This document shows, piece after piece, positions 13,423 through 23,307 of a DNA stretch of 64,000 nt; position 1 is the first letter of the stretch; each line of letters starts with the position of its first letter. The position numbers and the translations under genes were made by a program. Source of the stretch: Artocarpus heterophyllus (lineage: Eukaryota; Streptophyta; Magnoliopsida; Rosales; Moraceae); NCBI GenBank assembly GCA_025403435.1, contig CM046337.1, positions 4,657,501 to 4,721,500 on the forward strand, read 5' to 3'. The notes under the pieces were generated by a model. The model was not told the DNA's origin, did no database searches, and saw nothing but the letters and a program-made list of their open reading frames with translations.

Positions 13423-13447
13423 GATTAACCAGGCTGGGGGGCTGGTC
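13423..13447 (+). promoter_or_regulatory. Internal polypurine-like tract
   Basis: AACCAGGCTGGGGGGCTGG after pol resembles the terminal tract AACTGGGGGGCTAA that precedes the 3' LTR. It could be a second plus-strand priming site or a relic; function is inferred only from resemblance. Confidence 0.35.
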
Positions 13448-13611
13448 GGTATACCGACCTTAGGTCTGTTGCCGTACAGATAACCCAGTAATTTGCTTGA
13501 CACAATAGCGTGCCCGATGAGACCTACACTTGTAAAGCTTCTTCAAAACTTAAATAAGTCTAGGAGGCAACAGGGTAAGAGTAGTCATACGTCGTTTGTG
13601 CTCTACCCGAT

Positions 13612-13843
13612 CGAGATTAGAAACCTAAAACCTGCTCGGATTAACTAAGCAGACAACGATAACTACTCGGATTAACTGAGAGAATAGAGGTGCTATTCAC
13701 CTCTACTTGGACAACTCGATAGCCGTGCCGAGATCAAAAACCTAAAACCTACTCGGATGAACTGAGCAGACAAGGAAAACTACTCGCACTAACTGAGAAA
13801 ATGGGGGATATGGCATCTGCTCAGGTAACTTGATAGCTATCGA
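13612..13843 (+). repeat. Two tandem copies of a 117-base repeat in the Tat 3' region
   Basis: Copy 1 starts CGAGATTAGAAACCTAAAAC at 13612 and copy 2 starts CGAGATCAAAAACCTAAAAC at 13729. Both contain CTCGGAT.AACT.AGCAGACAA and end near ACTCGATAGC/ACTTGATAGC. Tat-lineage elements often carry such tandem repeats between pol and the 3' LTR. Confidence 0.8.
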
Positions 13844-14129
13844 GGCGAAACGGGGTCCCAACCTGGAATCCTCCCCGAGGAGCATCTAACTTGGAAAATA
13901 TGGTTATTTGATAGTTCATAACGGTAACCGTAAGTCCGAGGAATCCCTCATGTCAAAGCAAGAACACAATAACTCGAGAACACTTGCACTTGAAAAATAA
14001 TGTAGAGCAAAAATGCACACAACAATCTGAGAAGAGTAAAACGGGAAATAAACTTTTATTTATCGAGGAGGTACAATAGACCGGACACCTCCCGAGCTCG
14101 AACACAAAAAAAAAAACAACAAAATGAGT

Positions 14130-16672
14130 CTAAGCCTGGGTCTCGCCTCTGCCTCTGCCTCTGGCTGTGCTCTGCCCATCCCCATCATCATCGCCATCCA
14201 CCACGACGACCTCATCCTCCTTGCCCTGCTGCTGCTCGACAGCACCTTGATCGGGTTCGATAATGACTGACCAATCGAAGCCCACGGCCTCGGGGTGCTA
14301 CCCGATCAGATGTTCGCGAAGGTCGGTCATGTCGTAATAGTAGAGGTCGGCATATTCTGGGGATGCCTTGAGCTCGTCCACCGCTCGGGACAGACGCCCT
14401 GGTAGCTCATCCACAAGGTGCTGATGCTCGGCCTGGAGGGATGTCAGCTGTCATTTAAACCGTGCAGCTTCATCCTTCGCCTCTCTAGCCTGCCTCAAAG
14501 CCTCCTCGGCCTCGGCCTTAGCCTTCCGGGCTTCCTCTTGGGCCTAAGAAAGAGACTCCTGGGCCTGAGAGAGAGACTCTTTGGCTTGGTCTAGCTCAAT
14601 GTTCTTGGCATTGAGCTTCTTATCGGCATCCACCTTCTTAAGGAGGGTTTTCTTGTGCATCTCCTTCTCCTTATGGATGTCTTTCATCCCGGAGGAGTGC
14701 ACCATGTGCAGAACAACACTCATCTGCAAAGATTAAATGTCAGTGCTCGGTGGCATAATAAATGGGGAACTTAAATGACCGATTTGGACAAATTCTTATG
14801 GAGGCAGCGGCTTAGAAATCCGTATTGCAGAGACTCTGGAAGTCCTCTCCGCGGATATTCATAAAGAAGTCATCCTGAGGCATTGCGTCCCCGAGACGTT
14901 CGAGGACGATGCCGTGGTAGTTCGGGAGCCTTCTCTGCAGATCCTCAGACGAGCCCCTAGCCGTCTCGTCGACTGGCGTCACCTCCGGTGCATCCCTGGT
15001 CGGCTGTGGCGTGGCTGGCGGTGCTTGGACTGATGTGGAGACTTGCTTGGGGTGAGGGGGAAGCTCGGGCATGGGCGTCCGCTTACGCTTCTTTCCGGTC
15101 GCGATGGCCTTGCCCTTCTGCTTTCTTAGGCTCTCCATCAGAGCCCGTCTACTAGCGTGGGAGCTCGGCGCCGACGACATCTTTGCACAATGAAATCTCA
15201 AAGTCAAAACGAGGTTGGCAAAAAAGAAAAGGGAAAAACAAAAACAATACTCGGGGCTGACTTCCTATCCAGAGCTGGCGAGACGGGTATAGGAGCCGAA
15301 TCACGTCCTCGAGATCCTCATAGGCTATGGATGGCCCCGCATCGAAGGAGCCACTCAACGAGTCCTCAGAACTGGATGATGAAGGCTCCCTCGTTGGCCA
15401 CCCAGATCGAAAAGTGCTTGGTTTCGGGACGTTAGCGGCACCAGACCGAGCAATGGTAACCTGCCCGATACTTAGGGCAGGGCGGACTGCTTGGGGATTT
15501 ATTCTACTGGATTCTCCAAACCACCCATAACCGGATAAAGTGTCCTTCCTTAAAAGGAAGGACTGCTGTCTGGCCGACTCTAACTTTTCAAACAGTTCAT
15601 CGACCGCCCTGATCACGCGGCTCGGTGCCTAGGGACGCTTGGTCTACACATGCCCCTGCTCGAATGACCTCGGCACGTGTTGGTCTGCAGGGATGGTCTT
15701 ACCAGCTCGGGCTAGATAATTCCCCCTGACGTAGAACCATTCAAACTTTCAAAGTTTGTCCGAGTCGGGGTTGCCCAAGATGAAATCTTTTCGGAAGCCG
15801 GTGATGTAATACCAACCCTGTCGAGGAAGCTTCTTCATCTTGTACACTTACTTGAAAGCTTCCAGCGGCATCTCGGTGTCTCGGTGGTACCTCCATAATA
15901 TGTACATCCCGATCAGCGACCTGTAGCTGTTCGGGTTCAGTTGATTCGGGCACACGTTGAAATCATTAAGTGCCTGGCGGAGAAAGGGGTGGAACGGAAG
16001 ACGCAGCCCAGCCCTGAAGAACTCGACATAGAGCGTGATGCATCCTTTCAGTGCGTTTAAAGGTGAATCTCCCTCGTTGGGAACGGTAAGAGTCACGTCA
16101 CCCGAGATGCCGTACTCGACGCGTAGATTCTCCAGCCGTGACTCCGTGATGGCGCTTGTGTAGCTCGTCACTGAGGTTTGCCTGGGCCGGGTTACCCGAT
16201 ACGCCGTCACTCCTCGGACGCGGGTGACCTGGACCTCTTGCTCCATCTTCGGCTGCTCCGCCTCCACCTCCTCGGCTGCTTGTTCCTCATCGGAAACATC
16301 AACCATTATCACCCCCGCAACTTGTACTGGGGCTCCAGCGTCCCGACCAGATGTGCTCGGGGCATTCTCGCGCATTGGCATCTCGGCCCTCTCCCTTGGG
16401 AAAACTCAGGATGAGCCCATGGTAGCCTACTCGATATAAGGGTCCTGCTCCCTAGACAGCCTAATCAGCCTTTGCCCATCCAGCATATTCAAAAATTCCT
16501 GCTCGGGTACCATTTGGGAGTTGACCCTAAGGATTTGCTCGAGCCGGCCGGCTCCATCCCGTCCCGGAGGCACTTCCTCGGTGTCGGTTTGGGTGCTAGA
16601 TGAACTACTACTCTCTACACTACCGTCCGACCAAGAGACCTCTACATTTTAGGAATCGCTCAAATCACTCAT
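14130..16672 (-). pseudogene. Antisense ORF of the Tat element (PF04195-like), decayed
   Basis: Read on the minus strand from ATG 16672. The N-terminal part is Ser/Glu-rich. A domain resembling the 'putative gypsy type transposon' family follows (about 16180-15700; phrases LRLPFHPFLRQALNDFN and SYRSLIGMYILWRYH). Next are a Ser-rich part (15616-15255), a basic segment from 15180, a coiled-coil (about 14730-14420, many Ala, Glu and Lys) and an acidic tail near 14180. A likely intron lies at about 15251-15182 (CGA|GTATTG to GCAAAG|ATG). In-frame stops occur near 16651, 16436 and 15855, and later, so it is no longer intact. Such antisense ORFs are known in Retand/Grande/RIRE2-type elements; their role is unknown. 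Confidence 0.75.
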
Positions 16673-16818
16673 TTTGTCACCTCAAAGAAGTTACCTGCTC
16701 AGGTTCTCGGAAGCTCAGAGGAGATACAATCCTCGGGTATATAATTGTAGCTCGGCTGCTAAAACTCATCGGGTGCAAAAATTTTGAAAATGAAGTGAAA
16801 ATAACAAAGAGGATGGCC

Positions 16819-16828
16819 CTATTTATAG
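16819..16828 (-). promoter_or_regulatory. TATA box for the antisense ORF
   Basis: On the minus strand CTATAAATAG lies about 150 bases upstream of the antisense ATG. It is the same 10-mer as the sense TATA box in the LTR, so the element carries convergent promoters. Confidence 0.65.
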
Positions 16829-17040
16829 CCATTTCATGCGGAAATTCGGGCCCAAAAAACCAGGAGGCGTGATCATTACGCCTGTCAGGCGGCACAGACG
16901 GCCACAACATGACACTCATCCTCCGTCTGATCCGCGAGTCCTTTCGCCTCACTCCCCTTCGAAGCGTCGTTTGACCTTCTTTCTTTAAGCCGACCTCACC
17001 CACTCGGCATAGTCCACTCGGCTGAACACTAACCAGGTAA

Positions 17041-17053
17041 ACTGGGGGGCTAA
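17041..17053 (+). promoter_or_regulatory. Polypurine tract of Tat element
   Basis: ACTGGGGGGCTAA lies directly before the 3' LTR, the expected place for plus-strand DNA priming. Confidence 0.8.
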
Positions 17054-17687
17054 TGTTGAGGGTGAGCTCAGCGCCACCGCTGAGGAAATAAACTTTAGTG
17101 GTCGGCTAATGAGCTCGACAGAACACTGACAAGCTTGCTATCGGCCCTCGATGCATCATACACCTTTTCGAGGTGCCTCCCAGGCATCCAAGACTACGCC
17201 CCAAGTAGGCTGCCACCTCGGTATATACAGTAGCTCGGGTCGGTCCAATCTTACTCGCAAGTAGGCTGCTACTCGCCATTATAGGCCAACACAAGGCAGA
17301 TAACTCGCCGTTCGATGGAGTCCAATCCGTTAGACGAGGGGTGCGACACTTGTCAACTACTACCTGACACACCTTGATGTGACACCTGGGTAGTGGGTGA
17401 AACCCGCCTTACACCCGATCTAAGTGGTGGCCTATAAATAGGATGCATTTATGACATTCTAGAGAGAGACTTCTTCTTCACACCTAACTAGCTGTCGATC
17501 TCTGCTGAGCAACCCCTACCTTGAGCATCAGAGAACCCTTGTTTGTTAACCCACTTTTCTATTTTCTTCGAAGCATCACTCCTCTTGCAGGTGTGTCCGT
17601 TTGGGCAGGGGCAAATCCAAGGAGAGGTCAGACCATGCGCAGCCGCACGTGGTGTTGGTCTGACGTCGATCACGGTAAGCATCAACA
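17054..17687 (+). repeat. 3' LTR of Tat element
   Basis: 634 bases, starting TGTTGAGGG and ending AACA, with TATA box CTATAAATAG at 17432-17441. It is followed by the ATATG target duplication and the remainder of the older 5' LTR. Confidence 0.93.
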
Positions 17688-18836
17688 ATATGCATACAAA
17701 TAATGCTTGATAAGCAGTATTTTCTTGAGATCATGTATCCAATCCCATAGAGAGAAAATTGAGTAAGAAATTTCTATCTGTAATTGGGTTTTAGGTGTAA
17801 GAAAAATAACTAAGAGTGTAGTCATAACAATTTTTCACATAGTTAATTTTTCTCTAGTTGTCTTTGACAACGACCGTAGTCTTCTCTGGTTTAGGAGCTT
17901 TCTACATAAATCCTTGTGTTGTATTTTTTTAATTTCTCTATTTTTTCTTTATATTCTACAAAGGAGGTTCCTAGGAGGGAATTTTGTGATCTAAATTTCC
18001 TAACAAGTGGTATTAGAGCCTTGGTTCCTTGGTGTACAGTAATTTTGATAATGGACTTATAAGTTTTTTGCAAAGTTACTATTCATGTAGATAGTGAAAT
18101 ACGTATGTGAATTGTAAATTACTATTCAAAGGTACATTGGTACTATTCAAGAATATGGTGGTACTGTTCAACAATACAATTCCTTGAAAAAACTTAGAAC
18201 GATCCAAAGAAGCCATATCTGAAGCAGATATTTAAGAGGTTGTTTCAAATTGTGTTCAGTTTGAGGTGGAGAAATTTGATGAATAGATTTATATTGACTT
18301 GTGTTGAGTTCAAATCAACAGTAAGTTAATCTAGATTACATAAGGATTTGATGGTGTGGACACCTCAAAAAAATTGTCAGAAGGTGGAGCCGCCATGGCA
18401 AATTGCTTCAGGGTTAGTAAATGGAGATACTAATATTGTCGCTAACAATGGGTCTCTTTTCTCTATGAGAGACTGTGATGATCTTTTTGACTTGTTGCTA
18501 AAATCTTCAAGTTTTCATGAAAGAGGATGTGATATTGTTGGCGGATCCATAAGTTTACACAAGAGCATTGGTTGGCATTGATGCAAGGTGTGTGGTGGAA
18601 TTGATGTCGAGGCTGATGAACTTTTAGGAAAGCCAACATGAAAATTGTATCATAATTTTTCAGCAGGTTTATTTGGCATGTCCCAAGGTGAAATTCTTAG
18701 AAAGGTGGATTCTAAGTGTGTACACTCTTTATGGTGGAGTATGATAATTCTCTATGCTGAAAATTATGACTGTTGGTTTAAACAGTATTGCAGTGGTTAA
18801 AGCTATGTTTATTTATTTTTTAACCAAGGTGGAGAT

Positions 18837-19390
18837 TGTTGAAATTGATTAAAAAATAAATAGTAAAAAGCGATGTGCAACCAATATGAACGTTAAAAAC
18901 AGTGTGCTACAGGTGTGAACGTCAAGGATAGTGAGCTATCAATGTGATTGCTAGAAGGAAGAAGGGAAGGATTGGAAACTATAAATACCCCATCCCCTTT
19001 AGTTATTTAGCATCCCAAGGAGAAGAGAATATCTCTTAAGCGTGTAGAATATTGTGGGGGCATTTGGCTCCTCAATATGGGTACGAATAATGCTTGGTAA
19101 GGAGTGTTTTTTGGGATCATGTATTTAATCCCATAGAAAGAAAATTGAGTAAGCAATTTTTTGGGTGTAATTAGGTTTTGGATGTGAGGAAAATTACCGA
19201 GAATATGGTTGTAACAATTTTCCATATAGTAAATTTTTCTCTAGTTGTGTTTGACAACGACCATGGTTTTTCACTGGTTTAAGAGTTTTCCACATAAATC
19301 CTCGTGTTGTATTTTAAGTTCTTTATTGCTCTTTGATATTTTGCAAAGGAGGATCCTAGCATGAAATTTTGTGATCCAAACTTCCGAACG
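18837..19390 (+). repeat. 3' LTR of the non-autonomous element
   Basis: It starts TGTTGAAATTG, contains ACTATAAATACC and ends CCGAACG, followed by the TTTCT duplication. It is colinear with 6591-6829 plus 17693-18005, which shows exactly where the Tat element inserted. Confidence 0.82.
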
Positions 19391-19394
19391 TTTC

Positions 19395-20215
19395 TTCTAC
19401 AATAAGAATTACTGCCCTTTAATTGATGAATAGAATTCAATAATTACAAGAAAAATAGATTAAACCAAGAACAGGAACGAAAGCGTTCAAAGAACAATTA
19501 CATTTTTAAAAAAGATAAATCATGGACAATTTTCCTCCATCCATGGTAGAAAAGATAATATAATCTGCTCAAGACAACCTAAAAAATCTTATTATACTCT
19601 TTAATGGATGAATATTGGGATAAAAAATTAAGTTAAAATATTAGGTAGAAAAAATTCCTCAAAATTAAAAAAAAAAAGAAGATAAATAATGCAAAGAACA
19701 GTCACATAAAAAAAATAGAGGCACAAAAAATTTTTGGGGGTTTGATAACTTCCATACATGATGGCAGAAATTAAGACAATTATTATCAACTAAGAAAAAG
19801 TAGGAAATCTTATTGATCATCTTTTAATCGATCAATGGAATTCGATAATTTCAACTTTTTTTAAAAAAATAGATTTATTATTTTCTTAAGAAAAAAACTA
19901 AGACATATAATTTCCCTACATCTATGACGAAAGGACAATAATTTAATTTGTTAAACAAAATCAAGAAATATTATTACACACTTTAATCGATATTAGATTC
20001 AAGATTTCCCAGGAAAATTATATTAGGCAAGAATAAAAATAAAATAATTTAAAAACAATTATACACAAAAATTAGATGCACAAACCCCTTAAAAAAATTA
20101 GATGCACTAATAGTTTTTGATATTCAACAATTTGCCTACATTGATCGACAAAATAATAATAATAATAATAATAAACTAATCAATAAATTCAATTGCTTAA
20201 AGATACTCACTTTTC
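19395..20215. repeat. Degenerate tandem array, right part
   Basis: Continuation of the 5190-6540 array, with the recurring phrase near 19523, 19740, 19901 and 20123 (spacing 217, 161, 222). The stretch around 19900-20060 is closely similar to 6280-6420. An AAT microsatellite lies at about 20152-20173. Confidence 0.72.
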
Positions 20216-20249
20216 ATACGAACCTTTTGATCACTTGTTTGCTGTAATA

Positions 20250-21538
20250 AGAATGCAAGTTTGTGAGTTTGGAAAATTTGGGTAGCCAACCCTAAAACTC
20301 CACTTATCTTCTTTTTCTTCTCTTTTTGATCTCAATTTCACGGTCTCTCTCACCGGATACAGAAATCTCTCTTTTTTCTTCTCTTCTTGATCTCAAATTT
20401 CATGATCTCTCTCACCAGATACAAAAATACCTCTTTCTCTGGTAGATTTGTTCTTTTATTTTTCATTTTATAGTCTTTTCTTTTTATTTTCATCTCAAAT
20501 TTCGGCAATCTTTCTAACCGGATAGGAAAGAAATCCCTCGTTCTCTCCGGAACGATTTTTTTGTTCTTTTTAATTTTACCTTCTTTTGTAGTTTTAGTAT
20601 TTTAATAATGAATAAAGACATATGCACACACACCCAAAAAAAAATTCCTTCCTTTTCTAGCAGGACCAATGGTCTATCTTTCAAGGTGATTCGAATCCTT
20701 CACTTTCTAGTGAAGTCTAGGTGCGAAATTATCACTAGACTATATATACTTGTAACCGCATGGATAAATTTCTAAGCCCATAATTGTCATATTAATGTCA
20801 GTTTAGTGAAATTAAGAATCTTCGTTTAAAAATTGCAAATTTAGACGTCCCTTGTATGTTAACCCTTTCTTACATGATAGGTAGTATATGACGTGCCGCG
20901 GCTAGAAGAGTCTTATCTACTTTATAATTTTACTTACGTGACATTCACCAATATCTAATTTGTAATTTTTTAAAATTCAAAGAAAAATAAAAGATCTCAT
21001 CTTTCACCAATATCTTTTAATTATATCAATTTATTTTGCTTATAGCTAATTAGCGAGGAAATTCTCATTTTCACTTGGTTTATTAATTACAATTTCCTAC
21101 AAAAACATTCAAATGTTTTATTGACGAATTTTGAATAGTTAGTAGCAAAAAAAAAAAAAAAAGCCAATAAAAATCTCTTTGTTGTAGTGATTCTTGGTGT
21201 TCAAAATTCAACAATATTTAATAAAAATGTATGGTTCGTAAACATTCACTATGTATAGTGTATTCGAATGTTGACAAATTAAGTCTAATAAAATTTGATC
21301 AGTAATTATATATCTACTTCTAATATATTTTTATGAGGCCTGGATTTTCCCAATGTCGACTACGAAAATGACTTTATTGGCTATATGATTAACGCCGACA
21401 AAATGATGTAAATTACGGAATTACTGGTACTACGACAATGCAAAAAGGAGCAAAAAGTAACACATGGCCTGCTTGCGGCCAAATTGAAAAATAAAATAAA
21501 ATAAGAGCATAGTGAAGGGTCGGAGAGAAGCATAAAGT
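20250..21538. other. Intergenic, no gene seen
   Basis: AT-rich DNA with two similar pyrimidine-rich blocks near 20300-20420 (CTCTCTCACC(G/A)GATAC repeated), ending at the LEA-like gene's 3' side. No domain-bearing frame was seen. Confidence 0.55.
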
Positions 21539-22530
21539 TTAAGCTTTTGTCTCTTTGGTGTTCATGCCCTTCTCAACTTGCTCTGCATGTTCTTTCACGT
21601 ATTCCTGGGAGACATCAGCCCTGTTCTCAACTGTTTCTTTGGCCCTTTGGGCTGCATCCTTTGTTGAAACCCATGCGTTCTCTGCCGTCTGCTTTGCTTT
21701 CTCAGTTACGTCTCGGGCCTTTTCTGAAACTCCGGCAGCCACGTCTTTTGCCTTCTGAGTCACCTACAATTTCATGAAACAAACAGTCGTAAACATACCC
21801 ATTTTCCATTGAAGGTCACCTTGTGAACAACTAAAGATGCATTAGACCCAAAAGACATGCAACGAAAATAAAGTGGCTCTCTCCCTCAAACAGAACACCT
21901 AGAAGTAAAAAAAACGTAATATGATATTTATGAAACGTAATATTAACATTAAAACTGCGTAATATAGGTTTTAAATGACTAAATTTTTTGTTGTTATGTC
22001 AATCCAATATTGATAGACATTGAAGGTGTGTAATGAATTAATTTTTTTGGTATTACATTCGAATATTGATGTTAAGTTTAATGGCTGTTATGTTATATTT
22101 TTCTCTCGAGAAACCAATGAACTGTAGAAAGGCCTATACATACATATATATCTAATAACAAAGCATGAAACAACTAGCCAGATTCATAGTGGTAAAAATA
22201 ATCGTTTACATCGTCTGCAGCAGAGCTAGTGTTGTCTTTGATGTTTTCTTTGGTCTCCCTAGCTTTTTCACAAACCGAAGAATCCTGACTTGAACTTGCC
22301 TGCAATGTAGTAATATGTGTTGTTAAAATCAATTGCCCAATAAACTTAAACGATATATACACACACCTATATTTATATATGTGTGTGTGTACGTCTATAG
22401 TAGCAAATATTATTCTCACGTGAACACGTCTGCCAGCGGCAGCCAAAAGTGCAGTAGAATTTATGCGGGCTTTTTTTGCACTTTCTGCTCCAACTTGAGC
22501 AAATTTTGTGAACTTGGTGACGCTTGCCAT
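21539..22530 (-). CDS. LEA-like protein (late embryogenesis abundant, group with Ala/Lys/Glu helices)
   Basis: Three exons on the minus strand join in phase: 22530-22420, 22299-22210 and 21763-21539, giving 141 residues. The N-terminus (MASVTKF, AESAKKAR) is weakly basic with Ser and Ala. The rest is a highly charged amphipathic repeat with phrases such as QKAKDVA, EKARDVTEKAKQTAEN and AQRAKETVEN, typical of LEA_4-like proteins that fold on drying. Cys occurs only once and there is no membrane segment. A TATA-like TTTATATGTA lies about 65 bases upstream of the ATG (22594-22603). It resembles the small Arabidopsis LEA protein UNE15, but I am not certain of orthology. Role: probably protection during dehydration or in seeds (family knowledge). 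Confidence 0.85.
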
Positions 22531-22881
22531 GATATCTGTCGATTGTTTCTTTTTGATTCTTTGTATTATTTATTTGTCTGAAGAAAGTTGGGTACATATA
22601 AAGAAGCAGAAGAAGATAATGAGAGTTTTTTCCGCAGTTGATTGGTTGCAGAAAGCCATCGTCAAGCGGTCAAATAGGATCCAGTAACTTCTAGGACAGG
22701 TTGTTATGGACCATTCCTATAACTTGTTTTTAGGACATGAGGAGAAAATTGTGCTGACCATACATCAGCAATCTGAGATTGGGACTCACCTTGCCTCATG
22801 ATCAAGGGATATCTGGGCACATGCTCAAATTAATTAATTTGCCCCTCCTTTCTTCTATTTTGTCCTCCCGATATTTTTGAA

Positions 22882-23243
22882 TAAATTGCATTGCTATATC
22901 TTAAACTATTCATTTTTTGTATACCTTGAACTTTCAATCTTGGCAAAATTCACTCTGAATTTTGAAATAATTGATAATTGAGGTCTAATAGCTAACAAGT
23001 GTTTACAAGTATAGACAATTTTAATCACGAAATTCGTACGTGATTTTTTTTAAGGGTAGAGCTTGTCATTTTAAGAAAAAATTTAAGCTTAATATATAAA
23101 GAGTACTTCTTGAAAAATTAAAAGTAGCTATTGGACCTTATTTGCTAATGATTTCAAAGTTCAATATATATTGTGTCAAGATTGAAAGTTTATAGTGCAT
23201 TATACAAAAAATATATAGTTTAAGATGCAAACAATGCAATTTA
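22882..23243. mobile_element. Foldback MITE with about 90-base terminal inverted repeats
   Basis: The left arm TAAATTGCATTG...ATCTTAAACTAT, then TTTTTTGTATA and CTTTCAATCTTG, is repeated in reverse complement at the right end. The match continues to TTTGAAAT on both arms (about 22882-22972 and 23147-23243). The 175-base middle has no ORF. Target duplication is not clear. Confidence 0.75.
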
Positions 23244-23307
23244 CTTTATATTTTTTAATTTCATACTTTTCGTAGTATCCTTAATTTTTTTTCTTTTAAA
23301 TAAATAC

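Larger units (their letters stand above)
6830..17687 (+). mobile_element. Tat-lineage Ty3/Gypsy LTR retrotransposon (defective)
   Basis: An LTR at each end (6830-7464 and 17054-17687) begins TGTTGAGGG and ends in CATCAAYA. Five-base target duplications ATATG lie at 6825-6829 and 17688-17692. Gene order is gag, protease, reverse transcriptase, RNase H, a second (archaeal-type) RNase H, integrase, then a long 3' region with an antisense ORF. The second RNase H and the antisense ORF are hallmarks of the Tat/Retand group. The LTRs differ from each other at many sites, mostly C/T and G/A. All coding regions carry stops or frameshifts, so the copy is old and cannot act on its own. It inserted into the 5' LTR of the element at 6591-19390. 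Confidence 0.95.
6591..19390 (+). mobile_element. Non-autonomous LTR retrotransposon with iMet PBS, split by a nested Tat element
   Basis: The 5' LTR is 6591-6829 joined to 17693-18005; the 3' LTR is 18837-19390. The two halves of the 5' LTR align colinearly with the 3' LTR, including TATA-like ACTATAAAT and a terminal CTAACA/CGAACG. Target duplication TTTCT is present at 6586-6590 and 19391-19395. The primer site TGGTATTAGAGCC (18008-18020) follows the 5' LTR and matches the usual initiator-Met PBS with one change. A purine stretch AAGGTGGAGAT precedes the 3' LTR. The interior (18006-18836) is only about 830 bases and has no gag or pol domains, so this is a TRIM/LARD-like or internally deleted copy. 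It lies within the degenerate tandem array. Confidence 0.8.

Noticed and set aside
16178..16439. Plus-strand Ser/Leu-rich frames
   Set aside because: They are the reverse of the better-supported antisense ORF of the Tat element.
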